This document shows, piece by piece, positions 11,303 to 20,391 of a stretch of DNA of 64,000 bases; positions within the stretch are counted from its first letter, which is position 1; the number at the start of each line of letters is the position of its first letter. Both the position numbers and the translations under genes were made by a program. Location: assembly GCF_002786295.1 (NCBI RefSeq), contig NZ_PGTC01000015.1, forward strand, positions 2,501 to 66,500. Reading direction: 5' to 3'. This stretch comes from Pseudooceanicola marinus (GTDB lineage Bacteria > Pseudomonadota > Alphaproteobacteria > Rhodobacterales > Rhodobacteraceae). Under the pieces are notes generated by a model. The model made no database searches and had not been told where the DNA came from. It saw only the letters and a list, made by a program, of their open reading frames with translations.

Positions 11303-12099
11303 GCCCCCTTGTCAGCCTGACGGGGGCCTCCGCCAGCCTCGGCACCCAGGAGGTGCTGAGTGGCGTCGACCTGCGCATCGACCGGGGCGAGATCGTCACC
11401 ATCGTTGGCCCGAACGGGTCGGGCAAGTCCACGCTGATGCGGGTCATCATCGGCGCCGTGCCCCTGCGGCAGGGCCGACTGGAGCATGCCCCGGGCCTGC
11501 GCATTGGCTACGTGCCGCAGAAGCTGCATATCGACCCGACCCTGCCGATGACCGTGCGCCGTTTCCTGTCGCTGCCGCGCCGGGTCAGCGATGCCGCTGC
11601 GACGGAGGCCCTGACCCATGCCGGCGGCGCGGGGTTGGCCGGGCGGCAGATGTCGGATCTGTCCGGCGGCCAGTTCCAGCGCGTGCTGCTGGCCCGCGCC
11701 CTGCTGAACCGGCCCGACCTGCTGATCCTCGACGAGGCGACCCAGGGGCTGGACCAGCCCGGCTCCGCCGCCTTCTACCGGCTGATCGAACAGCTGCGGA
11801 CCGAGCTGGGCTGCGGCGTGTTGATGGTCAGCCACGAATTGCACGTGGTCATGGCCGCCTCAGACCGGGTGATCTGCCTGAACCATCATGTGTGCTGCGA
11901 AGGCGCGCCGGAGCACGTGGCCAGCGCGCCGGAGTACCGGGCGCTGTTCGGCACCGGCACCCAGGGCGCGCTGGCGCTCTATCGCCACCAGCACGACCAT
12001 CATCACGATGAGGGTTGCAGCCACGGCGACCATGACCATGCCCACGATCATGACCACGACGCCGAGGCGCCGACGACCCATAGCCACGAGGCCCGCTGA
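11299..12099 (+). CDS. znuC: Zinc ABC transporter ATP-binding protein ZnuC
   Basis: A 266-residue ABC ATPase. Walker A GPNGSGKST (37-45), Q-loop VPQK (72-75), signature LSGGQ (121-125), Walker B LLILDE (141-146) and switch His in VSHE are all present. The start is the GTG at 11299 in a GTGA overlap with zur; the frame is open further upstream but that part is a shadow of zur. The last 40 residues hold a His-rich tail (HQHDHHHDEG and on), which may bind zinc on the cytoplasmic side. ZnuB follows with a 1-nt TGATG overlap. Confidence 0.94.
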   Translation: MSPLVSLTGASASLGTQEVLSGVDLRIDRGEIVTIVGPNGSGKSTLMRVIIGAVPLRQGRLEHAPGLRIGYVPQKLHIDPTLPMTVRRFLSLPRRVSDAAATEALTHAGGAGLAGRQMSDLSGGQFQRVLLARALLNRPDLLILDEATQGLDQPGSAAFYRLIEQLRTELGCGVLMVSHELHVVMAASDRVICLNHHVCCEGAPEHVASAPEYRALFGTGTQGALALYRHQHDHHHDEGCSHGDHDHAHDHDHDAEAPTTHSHEAR

Positions 12100-12923
12100 T
12101 GCTTGACGATTTCCTGGTACGCGCGGCCCTGGCCGGGCTGGGGGTGGCGCTGGCGGCGGGTCCGCTGGGGTGCCTCGTGGTTTGGCGCCGCATGGCCTAT
12201 TTCGGCGATGCCACGGCCCACGCCGCCATGCTGGGGGTGGCTCTGGCGCTGGCCTTCGACGTGTCGATCTTCGCCGGGGTGCTGGTGGTGTCGATGCTCA
12301 TGGCGACGCTGGTCTCGACCCTGTCGGGGCGGGGCTTTGCCATGGATACCCTGCTGGGGGTGCTGGCCCATTCCGCCATCGCCTTCGGGCTGGTGGCGGT
12401 GTCCTTCCTCAGCGGCGTGCGGATCGACCTGATGGCCTATCTCTTCGGCGACATCCTGGCGGTGTCGAAGGGGGACCTGGCGATCATCTGGGGCGGTGCC
12501 GTGCTGGTGCTGGCGCTGCTGGCCTGGCGCTGGCAGGCGCTGCTGACGGCGACGCTGAACCCGGACCTGGCCCAGGCCTCCGGCCTCGATCCGCGGCGCG
12601 AACAGCTGGTGCTGACCGTGGCGCTGGCGCTGGTGGTGGCGGTGGCGATCAAGGTGGTGGGCTCTCTGCTGATCGCGGCGCTGATGATCATCCCGGCGGC
12701 CACCGCGCGGCCCCTGGCCCGCACGCCCGAAGGGATGGCCCTGACCGCCGCCGGCATCGGCGCGCTGTCCGCCCTGGGCGGGCTTCAGGGATCCCTGTGG
12801 TTCGACACGCCGACGGGCCCCAGCATGGTCTGCATCGCGGCGCTGCTGTTCCTGGTCACGCTGCTGCTGGACGGGCTGCGCCGGGGCCTGGCACAGCGCC
12901 GGTCGGGCCGCGCCTCCGGCTAG
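12099..12923 (+). CDS. znuB: Zinc ABC transporter permease ZnuB
   Basis: A 274-residue ABC-3 family permease with about eight hydrophobic segments. The stretch VVWRRMAYFGDATAHAAMLGVALA (about 27-50) is the family's conserved region, and KVVGSLLIAALMIIPAATAR (about 186-205) is the EAA-like contact loop area. With ZnuA and ZnuC it makes the high-affinity zinc importer in the inner membrane. It starts inside the znuC stop. The convergent dinB gene ends 17 nt away. Confidence 0.94.
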   Translation: MLDDFLVRAALAGLGVALAAGPLGCLVVWRRMAYFGDATAHAAMLGVALALAFDVSIFAGVLVVSMLMATLVSTLSGRGFAMDTLLGVLAHSAIAFGLVAVSFLSGVRIDLMAYLFGDILAVSKGDLAIIWGGAVLVLALLAWRWQALLTATLNPDLAQASGLDPRREQLVLTVALALVVAVAIKVVGSLLIAALMIIPAATARPLARTPEGMALTAAGIGALSALGGLQGSLWFDTPTGPSMVCIAALLFLVTLLLDGLRRGLAQRRSGRASG

Positions 12924-12940
12924 GTCGGGCGGGCCAGCTG

Positions 12941-13465
12941 TCAGTCCAGGTAGTCGCGGGCCGAGGGAGCGCGGTCATAGTCCAGGTAGAACTCGTCCAG
13001 CTGCGGCGGCAGGATGCCGGTGGTCTGCAACTGCACATGGGCCTGGCCGCGATGGTGGATCTGGTGCTGGAAGAGGTGCAGCAAGAGCCTCTCGACCTTT
13101 TCCGGCACGGGCCCGCTTTCACGCTCGGTCACGCGCGTTTCGGCCAGCATTTCCGGCGTCAACGCCTCGCAGAAGGCCGTCAGACGGGCATCGCTTTCGG
13201 CCTGCGCCACGGCCAGCGCGGCGACATCGCGGGTCTCCTCGCGGTCGCGCAGGGCGCGGCCCTGGTCGCCGCCGGTCAGCGCGTCGATGTAGTAAAGGTC
13301 CACCGTCAGGATATGGTTCATCGTGGCGCGCAGCGAGGGGAAGAAGCCGGGGCGCTTCTGGCGGAACTCCACCGGGCCCATGCCGCGCATGGCGTGGTAG
13401 AACCGGGCGTTGGACCAGGCGTTGTTCAGCGCCATCAGGCGGTAGGGGCGGGTGGCGTCGGTCAT
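12941..13465 (-). CDS. DinB-family (DUF664-like) metal-binding protein
   Basis: A 174-residue four-helix-bundle protein of the DinB/YfiT superfamily. These proteins hold a metal with three histidines; here candidates are His51 in ATMNHILTVD and the cluster HLFQHQIHHRGQ (about 130-142). Some relatives are thiol-dependent transferases; the role of this one is unknown. It is convergent with znuB. A short gap of 34 nt separates its start from the mipZ stop on the same strand. Confidence 0.85.
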   Translation of the reverse strand: MTDATRPYRLMALNNAWSNARFYHAMRGMGPVEFRQKRPGFFPSLRATMNHILTVDLYYIDALTGGDQGRALRDREETRDVAALAVAQAESDARLTAFCEALTPEMLAETRVTERESGPVPEKVERLLLHLFQHQIHHRGQAHVQLQTTGILPPQLDEFYLDYDRAPSARDYLD

Positions 13466-13499
13466 GTCGATGTCCCTTTCGACAGCAGGGGGCGCGGCG

Positions 13500-14309
13500 T
13501 CAGAAATCGACCTTCACGCCGGGCAGATCCAGCGCCTTGATCAGGTCGCGCATTTCCTGGCGCGCCGCGATGTTGGAAATGCTCAGGCTGCTGACGCCCA
13601 CGTCCTTCAGGTCGAGCAGGGTCAGCCCCTTGGGAAACAGCTCGCGGAAGATCACCCGCTCGGAGAAGCCGGGCGCGACGCGGAAGCCGATCCGCTTGGC
13701 CAACCGTTCGATCGCCGCTTCCATCTTCTTCTTGTTGGTCATCGCCTGGGCGCCGACCCGGTTGCGCAGCACGACCCAGTCGATCGGCTTCAGCCCGGCC
13801 TTGGCGCGCAGCTGGCGCGCGGCCCAGACCATCTCGGAATAGACGGAGGGGCCGAGGATCTTCTCCCCCTCGCTGTCGATCCGGGCCAGCAGGTCGAAGT
13901 CGACGAAACTGTCGTTCAGAGGCGTCACCAGCGTGTCGGCCAGCGAATGCGCGTTCTGGCTGAGGCGGGTGTGCGAGCCGGGGCAGTCGATCAGGATGAA
14001 ATCCGCCTCCGCCTCATGCAGCTCCATCGCGCGGGCCAGTTGCACGTCGAAGATGTTCTCGCCCGGCGCCAGGGTGGAGGCGTCGATTTCCGGCAGTTCG
14101 CAGAACAGCGGCGAGGGCAGTTTCAGCCCCGCTTTGTCCAGCGTTGCCATGCGGTTGGAGGTATAGCGCGCGAAGCTGCGCTGGCGCAGGTCGAAATCGA
14201 AGGCATGCACGCGATGGCCCATCCGGGACAGCGCGGTGCCGATGTGCATGGAGACGGTGGACTTGCCCGCCCCGCCCTTTTCGTTTCCGACGACGATGAT
14301 ATGTGCCAC
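13500..14309 (-). CDS. mipZ: Division-plane positioning ATPase MipZ
   Basis: A 269-residue ParA/MinD-superfamily ATPase. The deviant Walker A is GNEKGGAGKST (8-18), the switch I region has FDFDLRQRSFARY, and FILIDCPGSHTRLS carries Walker B. MipZ forms a gradient from the ParB-bound poles and inhibits FtsZ away from midcell in alphaproteobacteria without Min. The frame is open 30 codons upstream to 14399, but the proline/arginine-rich extension has no family counterpart; the GTG at 14309 gives MAHIIVVGNEKGG, the usual start, with GGGAACGG before it. Confidence 0.92.
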   Translation of the reverse strand: MAHIIVVGNEKGGAGKSTVSMHIGTALSRMGHRVHAFDFDLRQRSFARYTSNRMATLDKAGLKLPSPLFCELPEIDASTLAPGENIFDVQLARAMELHEAEADFILIDCPGSHTRLSQNAHSLADTLVTPLNDSFVDFDLLARIDSEGEKILGPSVYSEMVWAARQLRAKAGLKPIDWVVLRNRVGAQAMTNKKKMEAAIERLAKRIGFRVAPGFSERVIFRELFPKGLTLLDLKDVGVSSLSISNIAARQEMRDLIKALDLPGVKVDF

Positions 14310-14508
14310 GTTCCGTTCCCGGGAAGAGAGGGGTCGCGGCCGCCCTGGGCGCCGCGGGGTCTTTCCTTCCGCATACGGGATCGGGGGCGGGGACGGCAAG
14401 ATCTCGCTGGGAAGGAAAACCGATTTCCCGGCACCTGCATCATGTGGGCATCATGTGGGCATCAGGGGGAGGCAGGAGGGCCCCCAGGCCGGCCGATCTG
14501 CCCCTGCG

Positions 14509-15708
14509 TCAGCCCTCGACCGGCTGGCCGAAAAGCGCGATGGCGGCGGCCAGCAGCGCCAGTGCGCCCCAGAGAAACCGGCGGGCGCCGGTGGCGTGGC
14601 GCGCCGCGATCGCCGCCTGCACCATGTAGTAGAGCGCGAAGGCCCGCGAGGCGTAGCTGATGATCTGGAACACATCCGCCGTCCAAGTCAGCGCCAGCCC
14701 GGCGAGGCACAGCACCAGGTAGCCCTGACGCGCGCTGATGCGCTGGCCGCTGAGTTCGGCGATCAGCCCGCCCGATCCGCCGGTGTCGGCCACCGCCGCG
14801 CTGAACTGCGCCGCCAGGGCCGCGCCGATCAGCATCCAGGGCAGCAGGGTGGAGACGTCGCGCATCATCTCGATCACCGCCGTCTCGCTCAGGGCGCCTT
14901 CGGGGACGTGGTGGGCGTAGACCAGCAGCAGCACGTAGACCACGTAGATCGCCGTCGCCACGCCTTGCGCCAGCCGCATCGACCGGATCCGCGTGCCCGC
15001 GTCATAGCTGTCGCCCAGGTAGCGCGAGGTCTCGAACCCCTGCACCGTCACCAGCAGGCCGAAGCCCAGGGTCAGCGCGCCCCAGCCCTGTTCGCTGCCC
15101 TGCGGCAGGAACAGCCCGCCGGTCTGCACCGCGCCGCCGAAGAAGACGGTCAGCCCCGCCAGCAGGCCCGCGATGATCGCCAGTTTCAGGGTCACGGTCA
15201 GGTATTCCGCGCGTTCCAGCATGGCGAAGCCGCGGCCGTAGCCCAGCACCAGGATCAGGACGAAAACGACCGAGGTCACCAGCCGCGCGACCCACTGGTC
15301 CTGCCAGGGGCCAAGCTGCACCGCGAAGCTGCCGAAGAGGTTCAGGTAGTAGGCGACCGAGATCACGTAGGCGAAGGCCAGCAGCGCCGAGGCCAGCTGC
15401 TCCAGCCGCGTTTCGGGGCCGGGCGTGTCGCCGAGGCGGGCGATATTGGCCCGGATCGCGGCGCCGAACGCCCAGGCGGCCAGGCACAGCACGCCCATCA
15501 TCGCGGGCGCCCAGGCGCCGAAGCCATGGGCCAGGATCGGCCCCAGCACCAGGAAGCCCGAGCCGATGATCGAGGCCAGCGGCGTGACCATGGCCCGCCA
15601 GGTGGGCCAGTGGCGCAGCTGCGGCAGCCACAGCAGGGCACCGGCGATCAGGGTCAGGGCGAGGATGGAAAGGGTCAGGGGCCTGGGCCTTCTGCGGCGG
15701 ATGGTGAT
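14509..15708 (-). CDS. APC-superfamily permease-like membrane protein, start codon unclear
   Basis: A multi-spanning protein with about ten hydrophobic helices; SIIGSGFLVLGPILAH resembles the first unwound helix of amino acid permeases (APC superfamily), and the rest fits in length. Substrate unknown. The first standard start in frame is ATG 15591 (360 residues), but the frame is open for 41 codons more, to a TAG at 15715-15717. Those codons read like a real N-terminus: basic RRRRPRP then a hydrophobic helix LTLSILALTLIAGALLWLP. They contain no ATG, GTG or TTG. I extended to an ATC at 15708 as the likeliest site (399 residues). A mutated or non-standard start, or a sequence error, are the options. 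Confidence 0.6.
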   Translation of the reverse strand: MTIRRRRPRPLTLSILALTLIAGALLWLPQLRHWPTWRAMVTPLASIIGSGFLVLGPILAHGFGAWAPAMMGVLCLAAWAFGAAIRANIARLGDTPGPETRLEQLASALLAFAYVISVAYYLNLFGSFAVQLGPWQDQWVARLVTSVVFVLILVLGYGRGFAMLERAEYLTVTLKLAIIAGLLAGLTVFFGGAVQTGGLFLPQGSEQGWGALTLGFGLLVTVQGFETSRYLGDSYDAGTRIRSMRLAQGVATAIYVVYVLLLVYAHHVPEGALSETAVIEMMRDVSTLLPWMLIGAALAAQFSAAVADTGGSGGLIAELSGQRISARQGYLVLCLAGLALTWTADVFQIISYASRAFALYYMVQAAIAARHATGARRFLWGALALLAAAIALFGQPVEG

Positions 15709-15783
15709 CCGGGCCTACGACCTGGGGCCGGCAGAGGCAAGAGGGCCGGGCGTCGCGCCCGGCGCGTGCCCCCGGAACGCGAA

Positions 15784-15808
15784 AAGGGCCCGCCACTGGC
15801 GAGCCCTT
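15784..15808 (-). terminator. Intrinsic terminator after rplS-rpmE
   Basis: Read on the minus strand, AAGGGCTCGCC, loop AGT, GGCGGGCCCTT with one mismatch, followed by TTCG. It lies 24 nt after the rpmE stop. Confidence 0.7.
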
Positions 15809-15831
15809 CCGTACATCACATGGCGCGAAGC

Positions 15832-16053
15832 TTAGAAGCCCAGGCCGGAGTACTTGTTCTTGAACTTCGACACGCGGCCACCGGCGTCCATCAGGCGCGA
15901 GTTGCCGCCGGTCCAGGCGGGGTGCACCGAGGGGTCGATGTCGAGCGACAGGGTTTCGCCTTCGGCGCCCCAGGTGGAGCGCATCTGGACGATGGTGCCG
16001 TCGGTCATCTTCACGTCGATGAAGTGGTAGTCGGGATGGATATCCTTTTTCAT
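15832..16053 (-). CDS. rpmE: 50S ribosomal protein L31
   Basis: A 73-residue L31 ([20 protein letters not shown]... HPAWTGG... [16 protein letters not shown]). It has no cysteines, so it is the zinc-independent (C-minus) form, as is usual in alphaproteobacteria. It lies 11 nt after rplS in the same transcript. Confidence 0.97.
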   Translation of the reverse strand: MKKDIHPDYHFIDVKMTDGTIVQMRSTWGAEGETLSLDIDPSVHPAWTGGNSRLMDAGGRVSKFKNKYSGLGF

Positions 16054-16064
16054 GACGCGGCTCC

Positions 16065-16442
16065 TCAGGCGTTGGATTTGGGCTTGTAGTTGGTGACTTC
16101 GGCGATACGAGCCGACTTACCGCGACGCGAACGCAGGTAGTACAGCTTGGCACGACGAACGCGGCCACGACGCACGACTTCGATGCTGTCGATGTTGGTC
16201 GAGTAGAGCGGGAACACACGTTCCACGCCTTCGCCGAAGGAAATCTTGCGGACGGTGAACGAACCGGCAATGCCGTCGCCGTTCTTGCGGCTGATGCACA
16301 CGCCTTCGTAGGCCTGCACACGGGTGCGGGTGCCTTCGGTCACCTTGTAGCCGACGCGGATGGTGTCACCGGCCTTGAAGTCGGGGATGGTCTTCCCCAG
16401 CGAAGCGATCTGCTCCGCTTCCAGTTCTGCGATCAGGTCCAT
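16065..16442 (-). CDS. rplS: 50S ribosomal protein L19
   Basis: A 125-residue L19. The conserved block is [28 protein letters not shown], followed by [34 protein letters not shown] chose the ATG at 16442 ([13 protein letters not shown]), the standard L19 start; the frame is open 14 codons further but without similarity. AGGAGA lies just upstream. In most bacteria rplS follows trmD; here it heads its own rplS-rpmE unit. Confidence 0.97.
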   Translation of the reverse strand: MDLIAELEAEQIASLGKTIPDFKAGDTIRVGYKVTEGTRTRVQAYEGVCISRKNGDGIAGSFTVRKISFGEGVERVFPLYSTNIDSIEVVRRGRVRRAKLYYLRSRRGKSARIAEVTNYKPKSNA

Positions 16443-16760
16443 CGCATGTCTCCTATCTGCTCGCGGTTGGTCCGCGAAGGTCATTTCCGCCCCAGAGCTC
16501 CGCTCTTCGTCCGGGTCCCGGCCCTGATCGGATCAGGGGCAGCCCGGCGGAGGTACAGGTCGCCGTTTGCTTGCTCTGTCCCGACCGGCCGCGCCGAAGA
16601 CGCGGGGCCATGGGTCACAAGGGACAGGTCCGGCTGGCCGATTCCGGCCCCGGACAGGCGGCGTATAGGCGATGGACCTCCGCAGAGCAAGGGGTTTGAG
16701 GGGCTCCGGGCCCTTATTTCGCGCGCTCTGCGCCTGGTCGGCCGGGGCGCGGCCCGGCCC
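16443..16760. other. 318-bp gap upstream of rplS; leader and promoter region
   Basis: No gene is supported. It holds an inverted repeat CCCTGATC/GATCAGGG (16522-16538) and GC-rich stretches that could fold in the rplS mRNA leader. Ribosomal protein leaders are often regulatory, but I recognise no known motif. The rodA end lies at its other side. Confidence 0.5.
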
Positions 16761-17900
16761 TTAGCGGGGCTTGTGGATATGCGCGCTTTGCACCAGGCCG
16801 AAGGCCAGCATCAGCACCAGCATGGCCGAGCCGCCGTAGCTGACCAGCGGCAGGGGCACGCCCACCACCGGGGCCAGCCCCATGACCATTGACATGTTCA
16901 CCGCGAAGAACAGGAAGAACGTGGTGGCGATGCCCAGGGTCAGCAGCGAGGCGTAGCGGTTCTGGTTATTCATCGCCGAGCCGACGCAGAAGACCATGAT
17001 GAGGGCATAAAGCGCCAGCAGTGAGACCGAGCCCACGAAACCGAATTCCTCCGCCAGGGTGGTGAAGATGAAGTCGGTGTGCTTTTCGGGCAGGAAGTTC
17101 AGCCGCGATTGCGTGCCCTGCATGTAGCCCCGCCCGGTCCAGCCGCCGGAGCCCAGGGCGATCTTCGACTGGGTGATGTGATAGCCCGCGCCCAGCTGGT
17201 CCTGTGACGGGTCGAGGAAGGTGTCGATGCGGCGGAACTGGTAGTCCTTGATCAGCTGCCAGTCGGTGCCCCGGCTCTGGAACACCGCCCAGACCAGGCC
17301 GACGGCCGCGCTGATGACGGTGGCGAAATAGGCCCAGTGGACACCGGCCAGGAACATCACCGCCCCGCCGCCGGTCAGCAGCAGGATGGCGGTGCCCAGG
17401 TCGGGCTGTTTCACCACCAGGAAGGTGGGCAGCACGATGATCAGCACCGGGATCAGCACCCAGAGCGGATGGCTGACCTTCTTCACCGGCAGCCAGTCGT
17501 AGTAGGCGGCCAAGAACATCACCAGGGCGATCTTCATCAGCTCCGAGGGTTGCAGGCGGATGAACCCGAGGTTGATCCAGCGCTGCGCGCCCATGCCGAC
17601 GTGGCCGAAGAATTCGACGTAGAGCAGCAGCAGCAGCGACAGCCCGTAGGCCACGCCCGAGACGTTGCGCCAGAACCAGACGGGCACCATGGCGATCACG
17701 AACATGCCGATCAGGCCCACGCCGAAGCGTTTCATCTGCGGCTCCGCCCAGGGCGACAGGCTGCCGCCCGAGACGGAATAGAGCATCAGGAACCCGACCG
17801 AGGCCACCGCCGTCAGCAGCAGCACCAGAGGCCAGTTCAGGTAGAGGACCTTGCGCAGCCCCGAGGGCGTCGTCTTTACGGCATACTCTAGATAGCTCAT
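16761..17900 (-). CDS. rodA: Peptidoglycan glycosyltransferase RodA
   Basis: A 379-residue SEDS-family protein with about ten membrane helices that polymerises lipid II glycan strands in lateral-wall growth. Family regions seen: QRWINLGFIRLQPSELMKIALV (about 106-127), VVKQPDLGTAILLL (about 162-175), and PLPLVSYGGSAML near the C-terminus. It overlaps mrdA by 4 nt, and the two products form the PBP2-RodA synthase. Last gene of mreBCD-mrdA-rodA. Confidence 0.96.
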   Translation of the reverse strand: MSYLEYAVKTTPSGLRKVLYLNWPLVLLLTAVASVGFLMLYSVSGGSLSPWAEPQMKRFGVGLIGMFVIAMVPVWFWRNVSGVAYGLSLLLLLYVEFFGHVGMGAQRWINLGFIRLQPSELMKIALVMFLAAYYDWLPVKKVSHPLWVLIPVLIIVLPTFLVVKQPDLGTAILLLTGGGAVMFLAGVHWAYFATVISAAVGLVWAVFQSRGTDWQLIKDYQFRRIDTFLDPSQDQLGAGYHITQSKIALGSGGWTGRGYMQGTQSRLNFLPEKHTDFIFTTLAEEFGFVGSVSLLALYALIMVFCVGSAMNNQNRYASLLTLGIATTFFLFFAVNMSMVMGLAPVVGVPLPLVSYGGSAMLVLMLAFGLVQSAHIHKPR

Positions 17901-19846
17901 GCGCGGCTCTTGCTGTCCTGGCCGAGATCGGGGCGCAGGGCGCGCAGGCGGTCCTGCTGCTCGGCGATGCGGTCACGGTCCTTTGCCGGGTAGGCGTCCA
18001 GCGGCGGATCGCCGTTGTAGAGCGCCTGCAGGGTGATGTCGCGCGCGATCGGGGCCGCGACGGAGGAGCCGCCGCCGCCATGTTCCACCACCACGGCCAC
18101 GGCGATCTTCGGATCGTCGAAGGGCGCGAAATCGACCCAGAGCGCATGGTCGCGCCGTTCCCAGGGCAGGTCGTCGTTGGAGGTCACGCCGGCCGCGCGT
18201 TCGGCGGCGGTGATGTTGCGCACCTGGCTGGTGCCCGACTTGCCCGCCATGCGCATCGTCTCGGCGATGATGCGGCTGGAGTACCCGGTGCCCTTGCGGC
18301 TGTTGGAGACCTCGTACATGCCGTCGCGCACATAGTTCAGATGGGTGGGGTTCAGGCCCAGGCTCTCTCCCGAGCCGGAGGGCTGTTCGACCCCGTCGAT
18401 CGACTTGATCAGCCGCGGCGTGACGCTGCGGCCGGTGGCGACGCGGGCAGTCATCACCGCCAGTTGCAGCGGCGAGGCCAGAACGAACCCCTGGCCGATC
18501 GAGGCGTTGACGGTATCGCCGATCAGCCAGTCCTCGCCGCGCACTTCCTTCTTCCAGGCCTTGGTGGGCGCCAGGCCCGCGGCCACCGCCGACAGCGGCA
18601 GGTCGTGGCGAATGCCCAGCCCGAGGCGGTTGGCCATGGCCGACACCTTCTCGATGCCGACGCGGCTGGCCAGCTCGTAGTAGTAGACGTCGCAGCTTTC
18701 GCGCAGGGATTGCGCCATGTTGACGTGGCCGTGCCCGCCGCGCTTCCAGCAGTGGAAGCGGCGGTTGGCCACCTCCAGGTATCCGCCGCACCAGAAGGTT
18801 TCCTCCGGCGTGATCAGCCCCTCGTCGAGGCCGGCAAGGGCCACCACCATCTTGAAGGTCGAGCCAGGCGGGTAGATGCCCTGCACCGACTTCGCTGCCA
18901 GCGGGCGGTGGTTGTTCTGCGTCAGGGCGCGGTAGTCGCTGACCGAGATACCGCGCACGAAGAGGTTCGGGTCGAAGCTGGGCGCCGATCCCACGGCCAG
19001 CAGGTCGCCGTTGGTGGTGTCGATCACCACTGCCGCGGCGCTTTCGTCGCCCAGGCGGGCCTGCACGTAGTTCTGCAGCATCACGTCTGTGGTCAGCTGC
19101 AGGTTCGCACCGGGCTGGCCCTCCTGACGGTCCAGTTCCCGCATGACGCGGCCCACGGCGTTGACCTCCACCCGGCGGGTGCCGGCGGAGCCGCGCAGCT
19201 CGTCCTCCATCCGGGCCTCCAGCCCGACCTTGCCGATCTGGAACCGCGGGATGCGCAACAGCTGATCCGGGTCCTCGATCTTCGACAGGTCGTAGTCGGA
19301 GACGGGCCCGACGTAGCCGACGACATGGGCGAAATCCTTCGCCAGCGGGTAGAAACGCGACAGGCCCACGTCCGGCGTGATGCCGGGCAGGGCGGGGGTG
19401 TTCACGGCGATCTTGCTGACGTCCTCCCAGCTGACACGCTCGGCCAGGGTGATCGGCAGGAAGGGGGCGGAGCGGTCCATCTCCGCCTTGGCGCGTTCGA
19501 TGTCGGCCGGGTCCAGGTCGATCAACTGCGACAGGCGGGTCAGCACCGCGTCGACGTCGCCCGCGTCCTCGCGCACGATGGTGATGCGGTAGGCGGGTTC
19601 GTTGCTGGCAATGGCCGCGCCGTTGCGGTCGAAGATCTCGCCGCGCGACGGCGGGATCAGGCGGATGTTGATCCGGTTTTCCTCGGCCAGCATGCGGAAT
19701 TCATCGGCCTGGTCCACCTGCAGGTGGCGCATGCGCCAACCCAGCAGACCCATGAAGCTCAGCTGCGCGCCTCCCAGAAGGGCGGCGCGGCGGGTCAGGC
19801 GGCGGCCGGAGGCCTGTTGATCGCGGGCGTTGCGGTGGCTTCTCAT
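17897..19846 (-). CDS. mrdA: Penicillin-binding protein 2 (transpeptidase MrdA)
   Basis: A 649-residue class B PBP that cross-links new glycan in elongation. A cytoplasmic Arg-rich start and one membrane anchor (about 20-40) precede the dimerisation domain (RLIPPSRGEIFDRNG). Catalytic motifs are STFK (Ser329 to Lys332), SCD (in RESCDVYYYE) and KSGT (in AGKSGTSQV). The frame is open upstream to 20356, but that is a shadow of mreD; ATG 19846 (MRSHRNARDQQ) overlaps the mreD stop by 4 nt. Confidence 0.95.
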   Translation of the reverse strand: MRSHRNARDQQASGRRLTRRAALLGGAQLSFMGLLGWRMRHLQVDQADEFRMLAEENRINIRLIPPSRGEIFDRNGAAIASNEPAYRITIVREDAGDVDAVLTRLSQLIDLDPADIERAKAEMDRSAPFLPITLAERVSWEDVSKIAVNTPALPGITPDVGLSRFYPLAKDFAHVVGYVGPVSDYDLSKIEDPDQLLRIPRFQIGKVGLEARMEDELRGSAGTRRVEVNAVGRVMRELDRQEGQPGANLQLTTDVMLQNYVQARLGDESAAAVVIDTTNGDLLAVGSAPSFDPNLFVRGISVSDYRALTQNNHRPLAAKSVQGIYPPGSTFKMVVALAGLDEGLITPEETFWCGGYLEVANRRFHCWKRGGHGHVNMAQSLRESCDVYYYELASRVGIEKVSAMANRLGLGIRHDLPLSAVAAGLAPTKAWKKEVRGEDWLIGDTVNASIGQGFVLASPLQLAVMTARVATGRSVTPRLIKSIDGVEQPSGSGESLGLNPTHLNYVRDGMYEVSNSRKGTGYSSRIIAETMRMAGKSGTSQVRNITAAERAAGVTSNDDLPWERRDHALWVDFAPFDDPKIAVAVVVEHGGGGSSVAAPIARDITLQALYNGDPPLDAYPAKDRDRIAEQQDRLRALRPDLGQDSKSRA

Positions 19847-20391
19847 ATCCGGTGTCCAAGGCTGTCGACCTCGCCCAGGGCCGCGCGACGCAGGCCGAAG
19901 ACGGCCGAGGAGAAGGCGGCGAGGACGGGATAGAACAGGGCGGTCATGACAAGCTGCGTCAGCACCACCGGCACCGGCGGCTTGTCGAGGAAGAACAGGC
20001 CGAGCGCCAGCCAGTAGCCCAGCAGGACCAGCGTGGCGGCGATGCTGGCGGTCATCCATTCGGCCAGGAAGGAGCGGTCGCGCATGGGGCGCGCGCGGCG
20101 TTGCGTGCGGTAGATCACATAGGTGGCGATGGCGGCCATCAGCCCCGGCGGACGCATCTGCAGCAGGTCCGACAGCAGGAAGATCGCCGCGATCAGTGGC
20201 AGCGGCGCCAGTTCCGGGCGGCGCAGCGACCAGACCAGGGTCAGCCCCAGCAACAGGTCCGGCCCGGCCCAGAGGCGCGGTACGGTTTCCAGCGGCAGCA
20301 GGGCGAACATGATCAGCGCAAGACAGAGCGCCGCATAGGCAACGCGCAGGGCCCACTGGCGGGGGGCGGAGGCGCGGATCGCGTCAGCCAT
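19843..20391 (-). CDS. mreD: Rod shape-determining protein MreD
   Basis: A 182-residue inner-membrane protein with five or six hydrophobic helices, linking MreC to the cell-wall machinery. Position between mreC and mrdA and the pattern ETVPRLWAGPDLLLGLTLVWSLRRPELAP support the call; MreD sequences are poorly conserved. The start at 20391 (MADAIRASAPRQW) overlaps mreC by 8 nt; the longer open frame upstream is a Pro/Arg-rich shadow of the mreC tail. Confidence 0.85.
   Translation of the reverse strand: MADAIRASAPRQWALRVAYAALCLALIMFALLPLETVPRLWAGPDLLLGLTLVWSLRRPELAPLPLIAAIFLLSDLLQMRPPGLMAAIATYVIYRTQRRARPMRDRSFLAEWMTASIAATLVLLGYWLALGLFFLDKPPVPVVLTQLVMTALFYPVLAAFSSAVFGLRRAALGEVDSLGHRI

Noticed and set aside
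18080-19933. 617-codon plus-strand frame
   Set aside because: Antisense to mrdA, whose catalytic motifs are intact.
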